From Bryoerythrophyllum caledonicum (taxonomy: Eukaryota; Streptophyta; Bryopsida; Pottiales; Pottiaceae), in contig OZ020514.1 in assembly GCA_963971425.1 (NCBI GenBank), forward strand, positions 26,586,602-26,650,601: a DNA stretch of 64,000 bases. The letters run 5' to 3'. Position 1 is the first letter of the stretch, and the number at the start of each line of letters is the position of its first letter. Below the pieces are notes generated by a model. That model was not told where the DNA came from, made no database searches, and saw only the letters and a program-made list of their open reading frames with translations. Positions 33,389-43,735 of this stretch are shown piece by piece. The translations under genes and the position numbers were made by a program.

Positions 33389-34789
33389 TTAACTCCAAAA
33401 TGAAAAAAATCCCAAGGTGGGACTTGCATATCTCTGGCATGTTCCTATTGTTGCAAATTATACTTTAAATTCTTGAAATTTTGTACAACAATGCAAGAAA
33501 ACATGAGACACATTAGAATGCTATTATTTTCTCATTGAATCTCTTGAATAAAAGTTATGTTTGTTTCAAGAGAAACTTCTCGACTGCGAGCACCTTGGGT
33601 AATTAGAAAAGCTTTTGCTAGGACACTCTATTGAATGTGAGGTTCTAAATACTAGAAAGTACTATTAAAAAATTTCATATTGTCTTTAAATATTTCTTGT
33701 GTTGAGTGAAAAATAACATTTTGTCCCAAGTCATGAATTTTCACACATTGTCAGACATTTTCGGGCACAATATCAAGAAAACTTCTTCACATCCACATAA
33801 CACCAAGAGATCGTCATATTTTTCACTTTTTAGTTTTAGTATTGCAAATTTAGCTTAACATATTTTGAAAACCGTATTAAAATTCTAAAGAATTCTAGAA
33901 CACCTTGGGCAATACATGACTATACAGAGAAGTTACGAGTTTCAAATAATGGTGTTGAAAAGTTTAAAAACACATTGCACAAACATCTGCTCGGTTCGAG
34001 CTAAAGTGTGTCCTATCACTGAGTGCACTGAACTAAAAAGAGTGTTTGTACAGACTAGAGCTAAAGTGTGCACCATCACTAACTACGGTCAACTAAAGAG
34101 AAAAATATGCACACTTAACTTCTACTAGAGCTAAAGTGTACACCATCACTAGTTACTGCAATCATCCAAAGCTACGCCTATGCACTAACTAGAGCTAAAG
34201 AGTGCATCATTACTAACTAAAGTCAATTAAAGCAAAATTCTGCATACACTTTAGCTTTACTACTGCTAAAGTGTGCACTGGCATTTTCTATATAATTCAA
34301 CTTTTGCAAGATGTGGTATAAATTTACTTATTGACCGTTGAATTCTCATTCTAAAACATATTAATTTCATAAAAAACCAAAACTTGAATTTGAAATTTGA
34401 GAACCTTTAATTGTTGCACAATTGTTCTAATTATGCTTCATTCCTCTCCAACCTTTCAAATTGGTGTACAAGCTATGTATTTCATGCTTCACATGCACGT
34501 AATTTAGACCTTGTGTAGTGCAACAATTGAACAAGAAGTGATGCTGAAGTCAGCTGATCCATTCAACGCAAGGAAGAAAATTGATATTTTTCCAACATTA
34601 AGCACTATAACTTTTCAATCCGTCCCCTCAAAGTTAATGAATTATTGAGAATATGTCAATTTATAAGACTTAATTGAGATCCTACGGTTGAAATTGGATT
34701 TTTTTTTCTTTCCTTCTTTACTCATTGCACTTGAATCAACACTTTCGAAGTGTTTTAGAGTAAAAATGTCTACAAAATTTAGGAGTTAA
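33389..34789 (-). mobile_element. TTAA-family nonautonomous element D
   Basis: TTAA at 33389-33392 and 34786-34789. Ends CTCCAAAATG and TTTAGGAG. Its left part matches element B (TGAAAAAAATCCC), and its right part matches B and inverted A. It is about 470 bp longer than A or E because of an insert at about 33840-34330 that carries a 60 bp tandem repeat. Confidence 0.75.
33989..34280 (+). repeat. 60 bp tandem repeat containing GAGCTAAAGTGTGC
   Basis: GAGCTAAAGTGTG occurs at 33998 and 34058, a one-base variant at 34118, and a degenerate unit near 34192, followed by inverted copies (CACTTTAGC near 34250). The unit also contains CACCATCACTA. The 13-mer is one arm of the palindrome family found in 30.1-43.1 kb. 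Confidence 0.75.
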
Positions 34790-36140
34790 TAAATATTGTA
34801 CTCTCACAATCTCATGAAATTAAGATAGAGTGATTTAATTCCCTTCTTTAAATTGCTGGTATCAACCCAAAATATCAATGATGCATGGTGAATCCACCGG
34901 TTATATCCAGAGGCATTTCCCTAATATTTCAAGCATCATCCCAAAGGTTTTGCATGTGCACTACACGGCTTTAGGTGCTCGACCATGACACGACTATAGG
35001 TTTCCAAGGGAGGTCACCCACAGGTTGAGTCGCGAGTCTTTTCTCTCATTCTTCTAAGCGTTGCTAGGGTTTGTTGCTCCTTGTCTTTTTTGTATTCGTA
35101 TTGCATATTGTGTCCCCTGTTGTTTGATCTGGGGTTTGTTGAGTTTTGTATTTGTAGTAGCTCATTCGTTAAGGGTTTATTGCGCGTTCTTATTAGCAGC
35201 GCTTTGGTTTCCAAGGCATAGAATTTTGTAGAGATTGAGTATAGGGTTGCGTGAGGTTAGTAGCGCGTAGAGATACAAGCGTCTTTGCTCAAGATTTTTT
35301 GAGGAGAACCAACGTGAACGTGCAACAGAGGAGTCCAAAATTCCAATACTTGAGGTATGTGCACACATTGACGTTTGAATGCATTGTTTTGCATTGCTTT
35401 TGGTATATGTAACCAAAAGTTGAGGTACATGTCAGCTAATTTTTTTTGTTTTGTAGTTTAGTTTGAATAGTTAATTCTATAGCAGTTTGGAGGTTTGATT
35501 TTTTTTTTTTTTTTGTAGTTTGTGTGAGGATTTGTATCTTCCATTCATGCTACTGAGTTGAGATTGGTTTTTTTTTCATTTTCATTCACCGCTTTTTGTG
35601 TGTTTTAGACAAGTTTGTGTACCTTTAGTTTTATTTTGTGTGTATTATTTGTTCATGATAGTGTGGTTTTATGGTGTTGGTGTTGTATTTCGTGGTTGTG
35701 TTGATGTTAGATTTGTATCCGTTATTTTTGTGGTGAATTTGGCAGAGTGGCCATTAATTTTCTATTTGTTTGTATTCGAATAGGTTGTGCGTGCATGTGT
35801 TGTTTTTAATGTTCAATGTGTTGCTTGGTGTTTGTGTTAGTGTCACTTTTTGACTTTATAAAACGACAAATTATTTGTGAATGATGTTTTCTTGTTTTTT
35901 GTGCTCAATGCATGTTGATTGTGTGTGTGTTATGGTTTGGTGTTGTGGTTTGGTTGGTTGTGTGTGATGTAGTTGGGCTGCGTCAATGTTTCTTTCATGT
36001 TATACCGTTTGTCTTCATGATTGATTAGTTGTTTGAGTTTGTGATATGGTTCATGAGTAGGTTTTGTTGCTTATAGTTTGCAATGTTATTTTTATTGCAA
36101 GACGCCAAGTTCTAGCTTGAAATAACTGTGGTTGAAGTTC
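34790..36140. other. noncoding region with strong T+G strand bias (35440-36090)
   Basis: From about 35440 the plus strand is dominated by T and G with poly-T runs and few C or A, ending shortly before GAGGTAAATT at about 36157. It could be the 5' leader or first intron of the decayed gene that follows. No TATA box or ATG is supported. Confidence 0.4.
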
Positions 36141-36268
36141 AGAAGAAATGTCACTGAGGTAAATTCAATACTTTTGTCATTCGACACTAAATCCTAAGCC
36201 GTGAACCCTGAATGTACAAATGAAAAAGTTTTGCATAATTAGGATGAAGTCTGCCATTCTGTCACAAT

Positions 36269-37165
36269 ACTTTAGCTCAAGTTAAGCTAAAGTGTGGTCT
36301 AGAGCGTTCACTGATGGCTTCACTTTAGCTCAAGTCGAGCAAAAATGTCGCCAAAGACGTACTAAATCATTACACTTTAGCTCAAGTTGAGCTAAAGTGT
36401 ATAATTATAGTGCATCTTTGGCCAAACTTTAGCTCGACTTGAGCTATAGTAGAGCCATCAAAAAATCTAGAACCAAAATGATTGACAGAGTGATACCTAA
36501 ATTCTTACGTACTTTAGCTCGAGTTGACCTAAAGTTTCACAATTAAACACAATACCAAGAAAACATGTATAAGTAATGAAGCTAGATTTTCCAACAACGA
36601 CTCATGAATGCTTTAGCTCTTAGCAAAGAATACTTTATAATATTGCTCGTATGTACATCTTGTGCAATTTCAAGAACCGTGGAATAATATTCTTCCCAAC
36701 TAAACCACTTGAGAACCTCAACACAAGGACTTTGTGAGTGATTTGATTGAGCAAAATGTCTCTGCTCGGTTTTAAGGATCGCTCAAGTGTAGCTGCAAGT
36801 TAAGCCGTAGGATCCATAGATGGTCTTCTTCAATAACTTTGTGAGTCGTTTATATAGAGAACCAATATTTTTCGTCTAGGCCACACTTTAGCTCGACTCA
36901 AGCTAAAGTGTAAATCTTAGCTATACCAGGATCTAAACAACGGGGCCTCTTTAGACGTGGCTTGTGCTTCATCCAACTCTTTAGCTTGACTCAATCAAAA
37001 GGGTTATCTATAATTACCAAAGCATAAATCAATTACCTAGACAAATAAAATCTTTCAACTGCAGATTAGCTCAATTTGACGTACACTGTCAAGAATGAAA
37101 TCACGAAGAAATGCCTGCAACCTGGTCAACATGTAACATTGCTTTAGCTCGATTTAAGCTAATAA
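36269..37165. repeat. cluster of ACTTTAGCTC palindromes
   Basis: Units at 36269-36296, 36321-36344, 36372-36400, 36425-36449, 36510-36536, 36883-36911 and weaker ones at about 36978 and 37143. The unit at 36372-36400 is a perfect 14 bp stem (ACACTTTAGCTCAA) around one base. The unit at 36883-36911 is nearly perfect. The spacer DNA between units is unrelated. Confidence 0.9.
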
Positions 37166-38733
37166 ATATTTACTAAATCCTGCACTTCCATGTAACAAAC
37201 CCACATTTTTGCCTTGGTTGTCCTTTAATTTCATGATGCACTATGCTCACATGAAATTTGATATTACTGGCTTGTTCGATGCAAGAACAAGAGACTGGAT
37301 TGAAAATGAGTTGAAGCATTTCTTTCAACCAAAGGGCATCAATCTAGATGACGACGATGGAGATGACAACAACTCTCTTGACTATTGGGAGCTAAAGGAC
37401 CCTTCCAAGACCACAAAATGGACGCTTTTCTGGTCTCTATGGAGTGACGATTTGATATTTGGGCAATCAATCAGTGGTGATGTGCCGGAGCCACAACACA
37501 TAGATTTTGGAACAAGAGTTAAAGACATTGTTCATGAGAATAACGAGGTCGTCAAGGTGTCTTGCGTGACAACCGCCTAGATTTGGAACCATATATGTTC
37601 ACAATAGTTGTGATCAGAGTATCGTCTTTGTTTAGCATAGAAGGTTGTGTAGCAAGTCTTAGAGGTTCCAAGTTCGATAATATAGTAGCTCAATTAGAGC
37701 AGGAAATCCCCCCAGTAAATGAAAGACCAATAACGGACAACCCTTGAAAGCAAAAGTTGTAGCAGATAAATTACGCATTGTTCTATCTTGAATGAGTACC
37801 TTTGCGGCACTAGAGAAGACAAATACCATCGCAAAAAGGTGCCCAATTGCACTTTCGGCCGCCACGGCGACAAAAAGCCAGGAATTGAGCCAAGCTTTTA
37901 TACTTGCTCAGACACTAGGCTATGCACGAGCATAAATAATCTGCGTAATGCGTTGTCAGCTTCACCTGCAAAGAAGCGCGCGGCTAGAAAAAATGGCAAG
38001 AACTCGTTGAGGAAGAAAAGTATGTTGAGAACCAAAGAGGACCTATCGAATAGCATGGCTTCGGTACTCTCGGAGCTTCCTTAGGTGCTCAAATATGAAG
38101 AGAAAGTAGACTACGGCAATGTCCAACAGATTTATGAGAAATTTTGGACTGACTATCAAGAATGCTACTGCTTACAAAATCGGAAGAGCAAGATGGAGCT
38201 TGACGTGATGAGGCTGTAGAGCGCGCTGCCTGAATGGACTATCCGTACATTCGAGCCATGACTCACGAGGGATGGAGGAGTTGATGCACTACTACATCTG
38301 ATGCCCGAGAAGACGCAGAAGTAGACCCTTTGTGTCATGCTAAAGTTAGATTTCAAGCCATCAAAACTAGAGGAGATGAACAATTGTGACTTCTATATTA
38401 TGATATCATCAATGGCCAGCACAACGTTGTTGCATCCAGAGAGATGATCAACAACGATGTTCCCAAAACTATCAGGAAGTATTTCCGGACCTAGGATTGT
38501 TTCATTGTGTGGACGGACGACCCAAAGAAGTTGAAGAAGATTTTCGCGTATTATAATCGCGTGAATCACTTGACTCACTTTTAATCAACCTAGGCAACCA
38601 TCCTCTTTTGAGCACAATCCGTAAGGCGGCATTTGGGTAAAACAATGCCCAAACGCAGTGTTGTCGGCGTGAGGGGATCCATTGAGGAAGGAGAAGAAGC
38701 CCACTAGAAGTTGAGAATGACAAGATGTACGAG

Positions 38734-38833
38734 GTAAGTCACCATAATCAACCCCCAACTTTAGCTCAAATCGAGCTAAAGTGTGACTTACGATTATATG
38801 TTTCATTGACTTGTTCCATGTCCTGAGTTCTAG
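38734..38833 (+). other. predicted 100 bp intron with a perfect palindrome
   Basis: Donor GAG|GTAAGTC at 38734 and acceptor TTCTAG at 38833 flank an ACTTTAGCTC...GAGCTAAAGT stem (38758-38784). Coding-like sequence lies on both sides. Confidence 0.5.
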
Positions 38834-40527
38834 AAAAGGATGGAATTCTTAATTGCAAAATCTTTAAGTTTCTCGGCAATATGTCCAAAGCTGAGGACGC
38901 GATGATGTGCAAGCACATGTTGAATCAGTTTGGACCATTGAGAGACTTGAACGTACCCAAAGGTCGTTATCAAGCAGCCTTTGAATGTCGTCGTGGAGTG
39001 CTATTCCGTGAAAGACTAGGCTGAACGGAGGAAGAGGAAAGAGGTTGTGCGCACGGATCTCAACATCATCAACCTGGAACTTAAATTGTACAACGCCCAC
39101 GGGGAATATAGTAAGTCGAGATGGAAGAAGTTTTAGACTAACTACAACGTGTCTAAGGCTTTGATGCATGCCCTATTGGAGAGCAATCCGCCGGATTTAT
39201 ATTATGCAAATGCCAAGCAGACATATTTTTGGAATTGCACATGTGAGGACCCCTCTCCGTATGCCAAGGAGTTCTTTTGAGTCTTTCTTTGTGAGAGGGC
39301 GTAGTTTATGAAAGCGCAAGAGGCTTTGCACTTCCGTAGCTATAAGTCGGACACAAAATCCCTTGGCACGTGACCTTCCAATTCGTGCCTCAACCTCGAC
39401 TGTAATGTCAAGCTTGGAGTTGTTGACTTTCAAAACATTCTGGGCTTCCGGGGAAAGCAAGGTCGTCTCTATCAAAGTTGTGCTTTGAGGAGTTCATGAA
39501 TATGTTCTCCTTCGTAGGGTAGCTGTCCCTCACACAACTTTCGGCGTGGCATTTCATCTCCGGGGATTTAGAGATGTCTAAATAAGTCAAAGCGTTTCCA
39601 AGGGGAGAGGATCTTGGTTGACTAAACTAGTATGAAAAACCTGTCACAAAGGGTGTAGGCACAAGTCACAAGCCTTTGTTTGCTACCTAGTTCTAATGTA
39701 GGTTTGATTTTGGAATTTTTTTAATGGAATGAAAGTTCTTACTACAATAGCAATATCAGAATCCAAAAAAATTAGAATTTTGGCTCATGGTTTGGCGAGT
39801 AGAAGTATATTTTATATTTACTACATACTTGTCATAAGTATCTCAAATCAGACAAACCTAGTTTTAGTGCCTTGATTCAATATACATATTGTATAGTACA
39901 TTTGGTATATTTTCAAGCTCTGCAGTATGCAATATACTCATCTTGGGAAAGGGTTAGGCTACCTATAAAATGACATGTGATATGACAATACAAAGTCCAA
40001 AAAAATAGCACCTTCTTCAAAATACTTTTTGTTCACCTAACATTTTATTGGCCCTGATTTTTTCACACCTAATTAATGGATGGTTGGCATTTAACAACAA
40101 TTTAACAAAGGGCTCCAAAAAAAATATACTACGGAGTATATGTTTTTAGTCCAAAAGTGGGTAACCTTAGTGGACTTCTACCCGAGAGACGTTCCTAGCC
40201 GTATACGACTATCTTATATTAGAGTACATCTTCGCATTCAATGAGTGACTTGGTGGACATGCAATCAAGAGCAAACTTGCGCTAGATTTAGTGCAAATGC
40301 TCTTACTTTTCAAGGAGGAGCTCACTATAATTCCCGCTGTGAAGAAGGTCTACAAAGCTCCAAAGCACGTGTTGTACTAAGAGCATCAAAAATACAACGA
40401 GCTTGTGTATTCCATGCATATGAACAAGCTCACAATGGAGTTCATAAAATTGCTAGAATTCTTCTGCAAGCTCAAGGAAGTAGTGTTGCAGATACATGCG
40501 GGGACAACGTTGTTGAGCGCCTCCGTG

Positions 40528-40805
40528 GTAAGTCAACTTGCACTTTAGCTTGAATTGAACAAAATTGCACTAGTCTTTTTATCATGAAATGCCTAGCAAT
40601 CTGACTAACCATGTTTTCTTTTGTATTTGTTTTTGTTCTTGAGATTCTTTTCTGAGTTGTTGTGATTTGAGGCCTTTCTCTTTTGGTTGTTAATTCTGCA
40701 CTACTTTAGATCAAATTGAGCTAAAGTGCAACAAAAACCCCGACTATAATTTGCAAGCATAAGTCAATTAGAGGTTTAACATGTGTTCCAATTTTTCTTG
40801 TGCAG
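40528..40805 (+). other. predicted 278 bp intron with two palindromes
   Basis: Donor CGTG|GTAAGTC at 40528 and acceptor CTTGTGCAG at 40805 follow and precede good coding blocks. The intron contains a degenerate stem at about 40540-40570 and GCACTACTTTAGATC...GAGCTAAAGTGC at 40698-40730. Confidence 0.55.
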
Positions 40806-43699
40806 ATGTTGAACTTGGAGGCTTTCCTCATTGCGCACACTAGCGAGATGTCGGATTTTGACAAAGCCGCAAAGGTTGGGTTGACGCTTGACCGGAAAGA
40901 TTTCCTAGTCGATGGATATCATGTCAGCAAGAAGGTGTCCGTGCTCCTTAGAAAGACACTTTGAAGAGGAAATGGAAGAGGGCTATGGCAAGGAAAGGAT
41001 GACAAGACTCGGAGCACTATCGATGGGACTTCAAGCCCAAGCGTAAGAACCTTGGCACCTGAGTCAGCTAATGACTTTGATGACATTGCTCCTCTGGAGG
41101 TCGATAGCCGGACGCATTTCAAATCCGGTGATACCATAGGTGTCACTCGACTGCACATGTCCCCTCATTGTCTGGACTTCCCAGAGTTGGATACGCCGGT
41201 TATATCTGATAGACCTCATTCGTGTTGGGCGAGTCATTTGCCCAACCTCACTCAAAGAGAAGGAAGGTCACCAGTATGAGTGCCCGCTCTTTGCTAGCCT
41301 CTGCAAGCACCATTGGAGAGGACACCAAGTTTAGCGTCCTTAAGAAAAAGCTAGAAAAAAAAGGCCCTACTATAGAGATGGATGGAGGAGCGTCTGGCAT
41401 AGCGGGACGGAGAGATGAGAAGAGGTTAGGCGAAGTGGGACGAGGACATCAAGAATATGCAAGCGAAGAAATATGAGGAGATGATGATGATGTTGAAAAA
41501 TTTGATGGCAGGAAAGTCGCCTCAGTCCGAGCTTCCACCTCCAGTACAACACTCTTCCATTGCCGAGCCTGCACAGTGAGCAGAAAATGGGAGCGATAGC
41601 CAGTCCCAGGGTTCTCTTTACCACTCCGTTGCAATCTCCTCAATGGCACCTCCAGCTGCTCATTTTGTACAGCGGCATCGCTTGTTCGCCCTTCCTCTTC
41701 AACATTGCCCTCGCCCGCTCTACCACACGGAGATATGCCGGACTCATCGTCAAGTTCATGCCTCCCTAGATTTAGTATAAAATAGGCTCAATTTTTCCAG
41801 AAGAGCTTTTTCGTAAATGTCAAATTTTGTACAAACATTTATTGTGAATATTAAAGCAAAATCGCTGAGCACTTTAGCTCCGCTCGAGCTAATCTGCTCC
41901 AAATTTTAACTTTCCTTTGTGTTTGCCTCTTCAATGTACTTAGAAGGACGTCTTCTTGAAGACGTTATCAAACCAAGTCTTTAATAGGTTGGATGGTGAA
42001 TATACTCCGACAAATACTCTTGTTATTAATAATAGTCCAATTAAGCACATGCTTAATTTGCCGGAGAACGTCCTTTTCTTCCATCTTGGTCACACAACCA
42101 TGATGGTGCAAGAGAGGATTTAGTTCTAGTAGATGAATTGTTGCCATATCTCTTTGATCTTCACCTGTTTAAGCGTGGTCTAGCTCAATATCGGTCCAAA
42201 CATCCCTTCGGTCGGAACATGTTCAATAATGATCAAAAGACATGTAGCCAATACACAGTTATCTCAAGTGCAATTGAAGCCTTTAAGAATCTCCGCTCAT
42301 ATTCTCGTTGGGACCGCATGATCTCTCTTACAATTTAGGTCGAATAGAGCTAAACTGTATCACTTGACTCCAGCTTAATTTTATAATGATTGTTGTATCA
42401 TTCTTAGTGCATCACATTAATACATTCTTTTATAATATATGTGGAGATGTTTCACCATTTTTTTTTAATTTTGCGGATTGAAATTTTGCTGCTGATGGAA
42501 TGTGCAACTATTTTTGAATGATTTGATTTATCATCTATTGTATCAAAGATGTATAGGTATTGGGCATCACTTTTGTTTAAATACTACAGGACTATGATAG
42601 TCGGGCGTCGGTGGATTCCTTTCTGAATTTGGAGGAGTATGCTCTTTCCCTTCAAAGTAAAGGGCTTTTATTGCACTCCGCTGCAATAGTGCAGTCAATC
42701 ATGGATTATTAAACATTGGCAGTGGACGAGGAAGTTGTCGAAAGCCTTGTCGCTTAGAAGCCAGTTCGAGATCGGGTCAACTCTCGTTTGCCACTTTGGT
42801 AGCCTTGAGTCCACGAGTCTCCGCGTTTAAATCCCAAGAATTGTACTCCTGCAAAGCGCATTTTCTATGACGGTTTGAGGGATGCTCCTTACTCACGCTT
42901 GCTGACGGTGTGTTTGTGTGCTCACCTTCTTAATGTATTGTTGAGTCGTTTCTTTGCCTAGGCAGTTTTGATCAATGTCAAGCGGCATTGCGCTTGTACA
43001 ATTAAGCTTCATTCGAGCTATTTTTTATTTGGATGGATGGTAAATTTTCTTTGCAAATGTACCATTAAACATTTTAGCTCTATATGACTTAAAGGGCACT
43101 TGGCTGGATCTTAATGCTTTTGACGTAAGGTGTGCCTTGTAGCGCTTTTCGACCTAACTAGTATATTTGTCTGGATTATATGTCGCATCTGTCGTGGAGG
43201 AACCCTTGGCCAAACATCTTTGCCCTCGCATTCTCTCGGACAATATTGTTGAAAACAAATTGTCCCCTTCGGATCCTAATCGCTGCAACTCGCTGTCTAA
43301 ATCAAATGTTGATGAGGTGCGTAGGCGGAGGTTGCTATGTCTTCTAGACAGTCCACTAATACAAGTGAATTGGGCAACATGGACTTGTCAACTTCAAAGG
43401 GTTTTTTTGAAGTTTTGTACAGAGGCTTATGGAGGAACTCCTTAGACAATTTTATTAGTGATAGTACAATTGTGTTTTGCCAAGGAGTAATGAGTGTTTT
43501 GAGTGAGTTTCTTTCATGAAGTTTTGAATAAAATTTGGGTGAATACAAATATGCTTTTATTCGTGTTACCGATTTCTGTAATGTTTGGCTTATTTGGTCC
43601 CGGCATGGAATAAAATATAGTATTAATGCATTGTTTTCATGCTTTGCACGTGCTTAATATCTATTAAAATTGATATTTTGAAGAGCATATATCCTCATA

Positions 43700-43735
43700 G
43701 TCGTGGAAATCTCCCAATATAACAAATATGGTGTT
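43700..43735 (-). repeat. right terminal inverted repeat of the 15.6 kb element
   Basis: Ends ...CAAATATGGTGTT. Complement pairs with 28095-28120. It is immediately followed by CATTT and the resumed RT frame. Confidence 0.6.

Larger units (their letters stand above)
37166..43520 (+). pseudogene. decayed multi-exon gene of unknown function inside the 15.6 kb element
   Basis: I do not recognise the protein. Coding-like blocks: 37250-37560 (FDITGLFDARTRDWIENELK, acidic DDDDGDD, WSLWSDDLIFG), about 37790-38090, 38090-38733 (YGNVQQIYEKFWTDYQE, FIVWTDDPKKLKKIFAYYN), 38834-39360 (CKIFKFLGNMSKAEDAMM, PPDLYYANAKQTYFWNCT), 40260-40527 (KSKLALDLVQMLLLFKEEL, YNELVYSMHMNKLTMEFI), 40806-41769 (FLIAHTSEMSDFDKAAKVG), 41944-42330 (NRLDGEYTPTNTLVIN) and 42590-42960 (SFLNLEEYALSLQSKGLLL). 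Splice-like borders separate several blocks, and each gap carries a palindrome. Stops and shifts show it is no longer intact. Helix-rich, it could be structural or DNA-binding. No family is claimed. Confidence 0.45.
28095..43735 (-). mobile_element. 15.6 kb DNA element inserted in Ty3-like RT (DUF7869-associated)
   Basis: The left flank CATTT (28090-28094) is repeated as CATTT (43736-43740), and the RT frame of the host retroelement continues across when the insert is removed (WKFLPF to F-G-V-stop-N). The ends form degenerate inverted repeats: left ACATCATCTTTGTTAATTTG, right complement ACACCATATTTGTTATATTG, both followed by GGGAGA. The same terminal word, CCATATTTATT with GAGAC nearby, ends the DUF7869 elements at 15568 and 60083. 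Contents: a DUF7869 fragment near the left end, two TTAA-family elements, palindrome arrays and a decayed intron-bearing gene. The strand is set by the DUF7869 fragment. The superfamily is unknown. Target size is 5 bp, or 6 if one base has mutated. Confidence 0.65.

Noticed and set aside
28095..43735. Polinton/Maverick element, suggested by the 15.6 kb length
   Set aside because: No protein-primed DNA polymerase, packaging ATPase, capsid or retroviral-type integrase of its own is readable, and the termini do not resemble Polinton ends.
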